64,000 bases of DNA. Source: Flavobacterium cellulosilyticum. Its GTDB lineage: Bacteria > Bacteroidota > Bacteroidia > Flavobacteriales > Flavobacteriaceae. The DNA is taken from contig NZ_SMFK01000002.1 of NCBI RefSeq assembly GCF_004349355.1, positions 496,001 to 560,000 on the forward strand, read 5' to 3'. Positions 45,280 through 54,407 of the stretch are shown here, piece by piece. The position numbers and the translations under genes were made by a program. Every line of letters starts with the position of its first letter. The stretch's first letter is position 1. Under the pieces are notes generated by a model, which was given only the letters and a program-made list of their open reading frames with translations, did no database searches and was not told the origin of the DNA.

Positions 45280-48200
45280 TTGAAAAGAACTATAATTGTT
45301 GCTTTTTTTTGTCTGATTTTCGAATTGTGTTTTGCTCAACCCTTTGGGGTTTTAAAACATTTTTCGCATGATGTAAAGTTAAGTCAGTCCCATATTTTAG
45401 ATATTCAACAGGATTCGAAAGGATTTATTTGGATGGGTACTTATAACGGACTGATTAGATATGATGGAAATGCTTTTCAGAATTTTGAGGTAGTACAAAG
45501 AGGAAGTTTGAATCTATCGTCTAATCGTGTTTCTAGTTTTCAATTTGATAAAAGTGGACGAATCTGGATTAAGTCCGAAAAAGAGGAGGTTTATTATTTT
45601 GATACCCAAAATCTAAGTTTTCATTATCCTTTAGGTGGGCAATCTAAAGAGCAGTCTAATGTTTCTTTTAAACAGTTTAAACTCGTGTCTTCCGGCAGAG
45701 TATGGCTGTTTCCTGAAAATAAAAATTACTTATTTGTTCTAGAAACCAATAATAATAAAAGACAAATTATTTTTGATTCGGCTAAACTTCGTGGCAGTAA
45801 AATTAAAGATGTATTTGAAGACTCTATGGGTACTACATGGTTTTTGACCGATTTAGGTATCTGTAAGTTAAAAAAAGAAACTGATAAACCTGAGTATTTC
45901 TTTTTTAATATGACCAGACTTTCTGGGAAATCGTATTCATTTAATACCATCACCGAAATAAATGACGAATTATGGTTTGGAGGAGCTAACGGTAAACTAA
46001 GCCGTTATTCCAAAAAGTCTAGTACATTTTTTGATGTGCAATTTGGAATCAATTCGGATATTGTTAAAATTAAGTATGTCACTGCTGGTAAAGTGCTCCT
46101 TGTTACCAGCACAGAAGGTATTTGTTATTATGATTTAAAATCTGGTAAAATAGATGTTTATAATAGTAAAACAGTAGCAGGATTTCCTAATGGAAACATT
46201 AATTATATGGGGTTGACCCATTCGAGATATTTTTGGTTTGAAACCGCGGCTTCAGGGGTTTATAAATTTGATTTGGTTGCCAAAAAGTTAAAACACCTAC
46301 ACGCTGATTCCACTGATCCTACTATAGCTAGTGGAGATAGAAAGACTTTTTTACTGACCGCTCCTAATGGAACAGTTTGGGTTCAATCAAAAGGAGGAGC
46401 ATTGGCTTATTGGGATAAGCAACAGGACAAGTTATATTCTATTTCGCACTATATGAAAGATTCTTCAGTAGAGGTTTCTGATGTGATGCATACAGCAACA
46501 TTTGATAAATTGGGAAATTTATGGTTTTGCTCTTATAGAAAAGGATTGGATTTAATGATTTTTGACAACAATAATTTTTCAGCATTAAAGTTAGACTCAA
46601 CACAGGAGATAAAAAAAAATAATGTCAGAAGTTTAATGGAAGATAAGAACGGAAATCTATGGGTAGCTTGTCGTTCTGAGAAAATAACCTTGTTGGATTC
46701 CAGGAAAAATAAAATAGGGATGTTAGGGGCGGATGGCACTTTATCTGCCAACAGTCCAGGATGGGGAGCTGATATTTACCACATGCTACAAGACAAAAGC
46801 GGTAGAATCTGGCTGGGAACAAGAGGAAACGGATTATTTTGTTTGATACCAAGTGAACGACCTTTTAATTATAAGGTAATCCATTATAAATATAATGAGT
46901 TGGATCATTACAGTATTAGTGCAAATGATATTTATAAAATTTATCAGGCGGCTTCAGGTAAGATTTATTTGGCTACTTGGGGAGGGGGTGTAAATCTTAT
47001 TCAGGAGTCAAATAATGGAATTCGTTTTGTTAATTATCGAAACGAATGGAAAAATTACCCTATAAAATCGGCTGATAGAGTTCGTTCTATTGTTGAAAAC
47101 AAGGAGCATCAATTGTTTTTTATTTCTTCTTATAAGTTGTTCTCTTTTTCTGGAGGAAACAAAGCTGCGGGAAAATTAGAGTTTAAAGAGTTTCCTCAGG
47201 TTACGGGTAATGATATCTTAGATATTCTGGTGACTTCAAAAGACAAATTAGTTTTGGCAACTAATGGAAAGGGGATGTTATTGGTAGATTGGAATAAAAA
47301 AGAGGAACCAAAGATTCAGTCCTTTGGTGAAAAGACTATTGGTTTCCCTATTAATGAAGTTGTAGCCATGCAAGAGGATAAGTCAGGTAAAATATGGCTA
47401 ATGGGGGACAATCAGTTGGTACGTTTTGATCTCCAGAAAAATACAGCCGAAACCTTTCCTGAATTAAAATTACTTATAGGCAATGAAATTTTTTCAGAAG
47501 CTACAAAATGTCGTCTTGCTAATGGTGAAATTGTCGTGGGTTATTCGAATGGTGCCATTTGTTTCAGACCTGAAAAAATTGAGCCTTTTACATTTAAACC
47601 CTATTTGGCAATAACTGGATTTGCGGTTAATAATAGAGAATTAAATGAAATAAATCCAGAAACGCCCAGTAATCCAGATTTACTTAAAGAAGTTATTTTA
47701 GAGCATAACCAGAATTTCTTTAGGGTTCAATTTTCAGCGCTAGATTACATTAATAATGATAATATTATTTATCGCTATAAATTGGAAGGTATTGATAGGC
47801 AATGGAACTATATCAAAGGAGGGCAGTCAATTAATTATACCAATTTAACTAGAGGTAAATATACCCTTTTGATAGCATCTACTAACAATCATAATTTGTG
47901 GATGAATAATGAGCGAAAAATAAAGATCACGATTCTGCCCTCAATTTGGTGGACCAATATGGCTTTTGTTTTTTATGCTTTGTTAGCTGTTGGTCTGTTT
48001 TTGTTAATTCGACGCACTATTATGACAATTTTGAAATTACGAAATGATGTACAAATACAGAATCAAGTGTCTGAATTAAAGTTGAAATTTTTTACTGATA
48101 TTTCACATGAAATAAGAACCCCACTTACTATGATTACAGCGCCATTGGAGAAAATGATCTCGGATAGTACTATCTCAGAATCAGTGAAAATTCAGCTTCA

Positions 48201-49623
48201 AGGTATTGAAAGGAATAGTAATCGATTATTAAATTTAGTAAATCAGATTTTGGATTTAAGGAGAATCCAAAATAGAAAATTGGAAATTAAAGCAATTGAT
48301 TTAGGCGAATTTACTACCAAGGTATGTGAAAATTTTAAAGAAATAAGTCTACAAAGTAAGATTCGTTTGGAGTTAAATATAAATGCTTCATCACCGGTTA
48401 TATGGGCTGATGCGGATAGTCTTGATAAAATTTTGGTTAATCTTATTTCAAATGCTTTTAAGTATTGTCATAAGGGAGATACGGTAGAAGTGCTAGTGGA
48501 AGAATCTGAAAAACAAGTTGTATTAAAGGTTAACGATAATGGTCCTGGTATTAATCCTGTTGTTAAAAAGAGACTGTTCATACGCTTTTCTAATTACAAT
48601 GAAAATCCAAACAATCCCAGTACAGGTATTGGGCTTTCTATTGTCAAAGATTTAGTCGAAAAACATAACGCAAGCATTGTAGTTGATAGTGTGCCAGGCA
48701 AAGGAAGTAGTTTTCAACTTTGCTTTTTAAAAGGTAATAACCATTTTAATGATGATGAAGCTATTTTATTTGAAGAATCCGATGACTATTTAGAGGAGGA
48801 TATTATAACAATCGAAAACCAGCCGGTCATAGCAATAGAAGAAGAAATTAGAGAAGGCAAGCCAGTTGGCTTGATTGTAGAAGACGATCCAGGATTGAGG
48901 AATTTTATTGTTTCTGTACTGGAGGAGGAATATACTATTTATGTGGCAGAAAATGGTGTTGAAGGACATTTAAAAGCAGAAAGTTTATCGCCGAATTTTA
49001 TTATTAGTGACATTATGATGCCTCAAATGGACGGTATAGAAATGCTCAAGTTAATTAGAAATAACATTGCCACTAGTCACATTCCGGTCATTTTGCTTAG
49101 TGCAAAAACAGCTATTGAAAGTAAATTGGAAGGTATGGAATACGGAGCTGATGATTATCTTACCAAACCGTTTAATGTAAGTTTTTTAAAGGCAAGGGTA
49201 AAGAATGTTTTGGAACAACGCTTGCGCCTTCAGCATTTGTATTCTTCGGGTAATATTATTGAAATTTCGGAAAAAGAGCCCTTGCCAATTTCTCATAAGG
49301 ATCATAAGTTTATGTTTCAAGTGATTCAATTTGTGAAGGTTAATATGTCTAAGTCAGATTTTTCAGTTGAGGAATTAGGAAAATTAATGTATATGTCACG
49401 GGCTAGTTTCTTTAATAAGCTTAAAAATATAACAGGGGTTTCTCCGGTCGTATTTATTCGTGATATGCGATTGAATGCGGCTGCAGAGCTGATTAAAAAT
49501 GAAGATATGTTGATAAAGGAAATTTGTTTTGAAGTAGGTTTTAACGATTTGAAATATTTTGGAAAATGTTTTAAAACAAAATTCAATGCTACTCCAGCTG
49601 AATATCGCCAATTGCATCGCTAG
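45280..49623 (+). CDS. Hybrid two-component system regulator (HTCS)
   Basis: One-protein sensor-kinase-regulator spanning the inner membrane, 1447 aa. Order: signal peptide (1-20); periplasmic twin seven-blade Reg_prop propellers (about 25-780) with recurrent blades such as DKSGRIWLGTRGNGL; Y_Y_Y domain (about 806-880); transmembrane helix (894-914); HisKA with phospho-acceptor His943 in SHEIRTPLT; HATPase (about 1045-1155, DNGPGI and GIGLSIVKDL); receiver domain with Asp1244 in SDIMMPQMDG; AraC-type HTH (about 1345-1445). The start is TTG at 45280; an ATG 19 bp upstream opens only a five-codon frame. It should sense a pectic oligosaccharide and activate the adjacent PUL and GH3. Confidence 0.97.
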   Translation: MKRTIIVAFFCLIFELCFAQPFGVLKHFSHDVKLSQSHILDIQQDSKGFIWMGTYNGLIRYDGNAFQNFEVVQRGSLNLSSNRVSSFQFDKSGRIWIKSEKEEVYYFDTQNLSFHYPLGGQSKEQSNVSFKQFKLVSSGRVWLFPENKNYLFVLETNNNKRQIIFDSAKLRGSKIKDVFEDSMGTTWFLTDLGICKLKKETDKPEYFFFNMTRLSGKSYSFNTITEINDELWFGGANGKLSRYSKKSSTFFDVQFGINSDIVKIKYVTAGKVLLVTSTEGICYYDLKSGKIDVYNSKTVAGFPNGNINYMGLTHSRYFWFETAASGVYKFDLVAKKLKHLHADSTDPTIASGDRKTFLLTAPNGTVWVQSKGGALAYWDKQQDKLYSISHYMKDSSVEVSDVMHTATFDKLGNLWFCSYRKGLDLMIFDNNNFSALKLDSTQEIKKNNVRSLMEDKNGNLWVACRSEKITLLDSRKNKIGMLGADGTLSANSPGWGADIYHMLQDKSGRIWLGTRGNGLFCLIPSERPFNYKVIHYKYNELDHYSISANDIYKIYQAASGKIYLATWGGGVNLIQESNNGIRFVNYRNEWKNYPIKSADRVRSIVENKEHQLFFISSYKLFSFSGGNKAAGKLEFKEFPQVTGNDILDILVTSKDKLVLATNGKGMLLVDWNKKEEPKIQSFGEKTIGFPINEVVAMQEDKSGKIWLMGDNQLVRFDLQKNTAETFPELKLLIGNEIFSEATKCRLANGEIVVGYSNGAICFRPEKIEPFTFKPYLAITGFAVNNRELNEINPETPSNPDLLKEVILEHNQNFFRVQFSALDYINNDNIIYRYKLEGIDRQWNYIKGGQSINYTNLTRGKYTLLIASTNNHNLWMNNERKIKITILPSIWWTNMAFVFYALLAVGLFLLIRRTIMTILKLRNDVQIQNQVSELKLKFFTDISHEIRTPLTMITAPLEKMISDSTISESVKIQLQGIERNSNRLLNLVNQILDLRRIQNRKLEIKAIDLGEFTTKVCENFKEISLQSKIRLELNINASSPVIWADADSLDKILVNLISNAFKYCHKGDTVEVLVEESEKQVVLKVNDNGPGINPVVKKRLFIRFSNYNENPNNPSTGIGLSIVKDLVEKHNASIVVDSVPGKGSSFQLCFLKGNNHFNDDEAILFEESDDYLEEDIITIENQPVIAIEEEIREGKPVGLIVEDDPGLRNFIVSVLEEEYTIYVAENGVEGHLKAESLSPNFIISDIMMPQMDGIEMLKLIRNNIATSHIPVILLSAKTAIESKLEGMEYGADDYLTKPFNVSFLKARVKNVLEQRLRLQHLYSSGNIIEISEKEPLPISHKDHKFMFQVIQFVKVNMSKSDFSVEELGKLMYMSRASFFNKLKNITGVSPVVFIRDMRLNAAAELIKNEDMLIKEICFEVGFNDLKYFGKCFKTKFNATPAEYRQLHR

Positions 49624-49701
49624 ATGGAGAACCCCTATTTTTTCAAACTGTATATCCGAATCGATTAGAACTAATAATAGTTTGAAGGTAATTTATTCTT
49701 G

Positions 49702-49775
49702 CCATTTGTCACGGTAGAAGCGTCTCAAAGCACGAGAGAGCAACATAATTTAGACGCTTCCAGCGTGACAAATGG
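49702..49775. repeat. 24-bp inverted repeat downstream of the HTCS gene
   Basis: CCATTTGTCACGGTAGAAGC (49702-49721, arm continuing CGTCT with one overlap) pairs with 49752-49775 at 22 of 24 positions, loop 26 bases, no T-run. The sequence type (GACGCTTCCAGCGTGACAAA) looks like a dispersed intergenic repeat rather than a terminator. Confidence 0.65.
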
Positions 49776-49834
49776 AGTAGTTTATCAATTGCTGTTGGAA
49801 CAAATAGTAATTTTTTTCGGGGATTGACACTTTT

Positions 49835-49866
49835 ACAGGGACTTTTCGTCCCTGTTTTTTTTTGTG
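49835..49866 (+). terminator. Intrinsic terminator of the HTCS gene
   Basis: ACAGGGAC (49835-49842), loop TTTTC, GTCCCTGT (49848-49855) followed by a long T-run. Confidence 0.9.
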
Positions 49867-49993
49867 CGAGAATGAAATTTGGCCTTTTTCTGTGTTGTTC
49901 CAAAAATGTAGTATAAACTAGCTTGTGTTAACGCGACTTGAGTTTATTTCCGGAGTTTCTAGTTTTCTTTAAATTTTCCTATAGTGAAAAAAA

Positions 49994-50103
49994 ACCCCCT
50001 ATTATTTATTGATTCATCAATTTATTAGTAGATAAATTAGCAATTACCCCCTTATTGAAAAGCGATTTTTACTCCATATTAGGATGCCATATATCTAGTT
50101 TTG
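49994..50103 (+). promoter_or_regulatory. Promoter/operator region of the second PUL
   Basis: Two C5 boxes (49995-50004 and 50047-50056), both preceded on the minus strand by TCAATAA. The second continues as GGGGGTAATTGCTA (minus strand, 50038-50051), matching the boxes in front of the HTCS gene. A palindrome ATTGAT-TC-ATCAAT lies at about 50008-50021. -7 element TAGTTTTG at 50096-50103. The first ATG downstream is at 50157. Confidence 0.55.
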
Positions 50104-50156
50104 TGACTCAACCAAAAGTCTCAAAAGGACTTTATTAACTAACTAAAAATAAGCTT

Positions 50157-50294
50157 ATGAAACAAATTAACACTTTCGTCCTGCCATTTGTTGGGATGTA
50201 CACAGTGTCTTGCAACCAAAGTAATGAATTGATGGAATCATCTCAGTCATCAGATCTTCTTAATGAATTTCAATTTTTAAATTGTTTAGTATGA
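50157..50294 (+). CDS. 45-aa lipoprotein-like small ORF, coupled to next gene
   Basis: Starts 54 bp after the promoter box and ends with TGA overlapping the ATG of the next gene (ATGA at 50291-50294). The N-terminus MKQINTFVLPFVGMYTVSC resembles a lipoprotein signal with Cys19, followed by QSNELMESSQSS. Too short for a known family. It may be a leader peptide whose translation opens the next start, or the stump of a former lipoprotein gene. Real translation is likely given the coupling; function is unknown. Confidence 0.5.
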   Translation: MKQINTFVLPFVGMYTVSCNQSNELMESSQSSDLLNEFQFLNCLV

Positions 50295-51106
50295 AAAAGA
50301 TAATAAATCTTATTCTTGGGAGTGGACTGCTACTTTTATTGGTGACTGGCTGTAGCAAAGATGAAATAAAATACAACACTTCGGTGGTGAGAAATAATTC
50401 ACTTCAGTTGAATGGACAACCTTTTAAAACAAATGTGGGTATTTCAACCTTATGCCTTTTTGTTTATAACGATAACGGCGATTATTTTGGGAACTATAGT
50501 TCGCTCTATCGTTTTGCTCTCGACAATGGGAAGTACACTTTCATGGCATCCGATATTCCAGCTCAAATGGTCACGTCTCCAGTCAATCTAAAGGATTTAG
50601 TTGTTCCGCAATTAGTTTCTGCCGATCAAAAGGTAAACTTATCGGCTGCTACTTCGTACAACTCACCATTTGCGGATACTCTTAAAATGAACATTCTAAC
50701 AAGAACTGGGACATTGCGTTTGAAAGCAAAAGACATTGTGGCAGATCCAAGTTATTCTATTATTAAAACTACAGTATTTGTAAAACGAACTGGATACAAA
50801 GCCTTTGACGAAAGTTTTATACAAGGAGATATGTATGTTTTTAAATCTAAGAAAACAACCTCTGGTGGAGTAAATTATTTAGACGATTTTATTGTATTCC
50901 AAACGGACGATGCAGCAAATAATGTTCGTGTCAAAATTGAGTTTATGGATGCGAATTCCGTTGTTGTCAAAACAAAAGAGTTTGCGGGGACTTTTCCAAT
51001 TTTGCCAAACGGAGTTACCAATGTTGATTTTAACTTGAATGATCCTGACACACCAATTATTAAAGATTATGTGGTGACTATTAATGGGGTAATAGCGACA
51101 AAATAA
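50291..51106 (+). CDS. PUL-associated surface lipoprotein, family not recognised
   Basis: 271 aa from the ATG at 50291; an in-frame TTG nine bases earlier is ignored because of the ATGA coupling. Lipobox LLVTGC, then a beta-rich body with two probable sandwich domains (about 30-130 and 140-270), ending NDPDTPIIKDYVVTINGVIATK. The region VGISTLCLFVYNDNGDYFGNYSSLYRFAL is reminiscent of fimbrillin-like or DUF4493-type proteins, but I cannot place it. First full gene of the susC-susD operon, 53 bp before susC; by position a surface glycan-binding accessory protein is plausible. Confidence 0.7.
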   Translation: MKKIINLILGSGLLLLLVTGCSKDEIKYNTSVVRNNSLQLNGQPFKTNVGISTLCLFVYNDNGDYFGNYSSLYRFALDNGKYTFMASDIPAQMVTSPVNLKDLVVPQLVSADQKVNLSAATSYNSPFADTLKMNILTRTGTLRLKAKDIVADPSYSIIKTTVFVKRTGYKAFDESFIQGDMYVFKSKKTTSGGVNYLDDFIVFQTDDAANNVRVKIEFMDANSVVVKTKEFAGTFPILPNGVTNVDFNLNDPDTPIIKDYVVTINGVIATK

Positions 51107-51159
51107 ATAAAATCTAATGATGAACAGATTTAAAAAAAAATCTAAATAATATAATAAAT

Positions 51160-54100
51160 ATGACGATAAAAAAACATATCGTGAGCATTTTAACCCTCTT
51201 GTTATTAACGGCTAGTGGTTATGCTCAGAAACTTGTCACCGTAACAGGTGTAGTACGTGATAAAATGGGTTCGATTCCGGGTGCAACAATTATAGTAAAA
51301 AACGAAAAATCGAGTACTTTCAGCGATTTAGACGGTAAATTTTCTATAAAGGTAAGTGACCCAAACACAGCTGTTTTGGTGGTGAAATATGTGGGTATGG
51401 AAGACTTGACAATGCCTTTAAAAGGGCGTACTTCCGGTATTGAAATCCTGATGAAAGAATCTCTCAGTGAATTGAATGAAGTTGTGGTTATTGGTTATGG
51501 TTCTGTAAAACGCGGAAACATAACAGGAGCCGTTTCTAGTATAAAAGGTTCGGTACTAGAAAAAGTGCCAACTAGTTCTGTAGCTGAAGCATTGGTGGGT
51601 AGATTACCAGGGGTTCAGATAACTTCAAACGATGGTTCGCCAGGGGCTGAAATACAGATTCGAGTTCGTGGTGGTGGATCGATCACTCAAGATAATTCGC
51701 CTTTGATTTTGGTGGATGGTTTTGAGGTGGCTACTCTAAATGATGTTCCGCCAACCGATATAGAATCGGTAGAAGTCCTAAAAGATGCCGCAGCAACAGC
51801 TATATATGGTGCTCGAGGTGCTAATGGAGTTGTTTTGGTAACTACAAAGAAACCTAAAGCAGGTCAAGTTTCGGTGTATATAAATAGTTATATGCAAATG
51901 AAAACCTTGTCGAATCATTTGGACGTAATGGATCCTTATGAATATACGATGATGCAATATGAGTCCGAAAGACAAAAATCGTCTAATCCAACGGCTTTTT
52001 TTAATCGCTATGGTCATGCTAATGAATTGTATATTTATCAAGGCAATAAGGGAACTGATTGGCAGGATGAAATCTTTGGTACTAATCCAATTGCTAAATA
52101 CCTTGATTTTAGTATAAATGGAGGTACTGAAAAAACAAAGTACAAATTTGCTGTTGTGAATCAAGATCAACCTGGAGTATTGGTAGGGACTGGTTTGAAA
52201 CAAACCAACATTAACTTTGCATTGAATACTAATTTATCTGATAAATTTACTTTTGAATTACAATCTCGTTTTACAGATCAAACTATATCAGGTTCTGGTA
52301 CAGAAGGGGTTAGTTTGTTAGATGCGATACGTCAAGCGCCAACTCTTGGTTTGCAAGATTACATGGTATTGCCAGACGATCATACTTATTTTGATCCTGA
52401 AGATTATACACCTGTTACACGTTTCAATCCAATAGAAGCAGCTCAAAAGAATTATCGCGATCGTGTTTCGCGTACCTTTAACACTGTTGGGGCATTAACT
52501 TGGAATATTAAAAAAGGTTTAAGTTTTCGTAGTTCCTTTGGGTTTCAATACCAATATTCAGAAGACGGTCGTTTCTTTGGTACAGGTACAGGCACAGCAA
52601 ATGCCAATGGTAATCTTCCAGTAGTATCTTGGGGAATGACTCAAAGTCCTCGTTGGCAATTGAGTAATGTATTGAATTATAATTTTAAAATACATTCGCT
52701 TCATGATATTCAATTGATGGTTGGTCAAGAAATGAAGGATCAGAGTAGTGTTAATAAAACCTATACCACTCGTTATTTTCCTGAAACTATAACGGGAGAA
52801 AAAGCAATATCTAATCTTGCTTTGGGAACACCTTTAACAAACAATTCTGTCGAAGGTTCTCCAAATCGAATTTCATCCTTCTTTGGTCGTGCAAGTTATG
52901 GTTATGATGATCGATATCTTGCCGCTTTTACAATTCGCGCCGATGGTTCAACACAGTTTGGTCCTTCTAATCGTTGGGGAGTATTTCCTTCCGCTTCATT
53001 TGCGTGGAGAATGTCTAATGAAGCCTTTTTAAAGGATAGTAAAACCGTTTCGAATTTGAAACTTCGTTTGAGTTATGGAGTTTCTGGTAATGATAGAATT
53101 AGTAGCGATCTATATGCTAAATATTATGGCGTTTCTCAAAACAAATCAGTAGGTTGGGGAGAAACTAGTAATAACTATTATAATTTTTATAATGCTACTT
53201 TTTTGACTAATCCTAATATAAAATGGGAATCAACTTATACTACAAACTTTGGTGTTGATTTTGGTTTCTTTAAGGAACGTCTTACAGGTACTCTTGAAGT
53301 TTATAAAAATACAGTAAAAGATTTGTTAGTGCCTTCTGATATTCCTGGAACATCTGGTTTTAGTAAAATTATGACCAATGTAGGTCAAACCTCTAATAAA
53401 GGAATTGAGCTTGGTCTTAATGGTACTGTAGTTCAGGGCAAAGATAGCAATGATTTTCAATTGGATTTAAACTTCAATATTGGATTTAACAAAAACAAAA
53501 TTGATGCACTTTCAAGTGGAGAAAATGAATGGATTCTTAGTTCAGGATGGGCTGGAACACAATTGCTAAACGATGATGATTACCGTGCTTATGTTGGCGG
53601 AGCAAAAGGATTGATTTACGGTTTTGTAAATGATGGTTTTTATAAAGTAGATGATTTCTTACCATTAGATCCAATTACTAAAGTGTGGAAACTAAAAGAC
53701 GGTATTGCCAACTCAGTAAACTTGGCAGGCGCTCCACGCCCAGGAAATCCTAAATTCAAAAAATTAACTCCTGTTGATGCATCAGATTCCAATACGTATG
53801 TAATTGGTGCAAATGACAGACAAGTGATTGGTAATACTAATCCGAAGTTTTCAGGAGGTTTTGGATTTAATGCCATTTGGAAAGGTTTTGATTTATCTAC
53901 CTTTTTCAACTTTGTGTATGGTTTTGATGTTTATAATGCCAACAAAATCATGATGACTTCTTGGTATTCAAATACCCAAAATAATTTAGGAATGGAAGTG
54001 TCATTGGAGAATCGTTGGAGAAATTTTGATGATATGGGGAACGATTTACGTTACTCTCCAGAGCTTTTAGCCGATTTCAATAAGAATGCTACTATCTGGA

Positions 54101-54390
54101 ATCCAACCACAGTTGGTCGTCCTATAGCTGAGTCCTATGCCATTGAAGATGGTTCGTTTTTACGATTGAATACACTTACTCTAGGATATACAATTCCGAA
54201 ATCATTAACTAAGAAACTAGTATTTAATAGAGTTCGTGTGTATGCAACTGGGTCCAATTTGTTTATTTCGACTAATTACTCAGGTTACGACCCAGAAGTT
54301 AATTTATCAACTGGATTAACACCTAACATTGATTATAATGCGTATCCAAGAACAAGAAATTACACTTTTGGAGCTCAATTATCATTTTAA
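51160..54390 (+). CDS. SusC-like TonB-dependent outer-membrane transporter
   Basis: 1076 aa oligosaccharide importer. Signal peptide about 1-22, carboxypeptidase-regulatory-like domain (about 26-110, VTGVVRDKMGSIPGATIIVK), plug with LNEVVVIGYGSVKRGNITGA and GANGVVLVTTKKP, then the barrel ending in the closing Phe (YTFGAQLSF). Unlike the first SusC of this window it has no STN domain, which agrees with control by the HTCS instead of FecR/sigma. Followed 17 bp later by its SusD partner. Confidence 0.96.
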   Translation: MTIKKHIVSILTLLLLTASGYAQKLVTVTGVVRDKMGSIPGATIIVKNEKSSTFSDLDGKFSIKVSDPNTAVLVVKYVGMEDLTMPLKGRTSGIEILMKESLSELNEVVVIGYGSVKRGNITGAVSSIKGSVLEKVPTSSVAEALVGRLPGVQITSNDGSPGAEIQIRVRGGGSITQDNSPLILVDGFEVATLNDVPPTDIESVEVLKDAAATAIYGARGANGVVLVTTKKPKAGQVSVYINSYMQMKTLSNHLDVMDPYEYTMMQYESERQKSSNPTAFFNRYGHANELYIYQGNKGTDWQDEIFGTNPIAKYLDFSINGGTEKTKYKFAVVNQDQPGVLVGTGLKQTNINFALNTNLSDKFTFELQSRFTDQTISGSGTEGVSLLDAIRQAPTLGLQDYMVLPDDHTYFDPEDYTPVTRFNPIEAAQKNYRDRVSRTFNTVGALTWNIKKGLSFRSSFGFQYQYSEDGRFFGTGTGTANANGNLPVVSWGMTQSPRWQLSNVLNYNFKIHSLHDIQLMVGQEMKDQSSVNKTYTTRYFPETITGEKAISNLALGTPLTNNSVEGSPNRISSFFGRASYGYDDRYLAAFTIRADGSTQFGPSNRWGVFPSASFAWRMSNEAFLKDSKTVSNLKLRLSYGVSGNDRISSDLYAKYYGVSQNKSVGWGETSNNYYNFYNATFLTNPNIKWESTYTTNFGVDFGFFKERLTGTLEVYKNTVKDLLVPSDIPGTSGFSKIMTNVGQTSNKGIELGLNGTVVQGKDSNDFQLDLNFNIGFNKNKIDALSSGENEWILSSGWAGTQLLNDDDYRAYVGGAKGLIYGFVNDGFYKVDDFLPLDPITKVWKLKDGIANSVNLAGAPRPGNPKFKKLTPVDASDSNTYVIGANDRQVIGNTNPKFSGGFGFNAIWKGFDLSTFFNFVYGFDVYNANKIMMTSWYSNTQNNLGMEVSLENRWRNFDDMGNDLRYSPELLADFNKNATIWNPTTVGRPIAESYAIEDGSFLRLNTLTLGYTIPKSLTKKLVFNRVRVYATGSNLFISTNYSGYDPEVNLSTGLTPNIDYNAYPRTRNYTFGAQLSF

Positions 54391-54407
54391 TTTTAAATCT
54401 TAAAACA

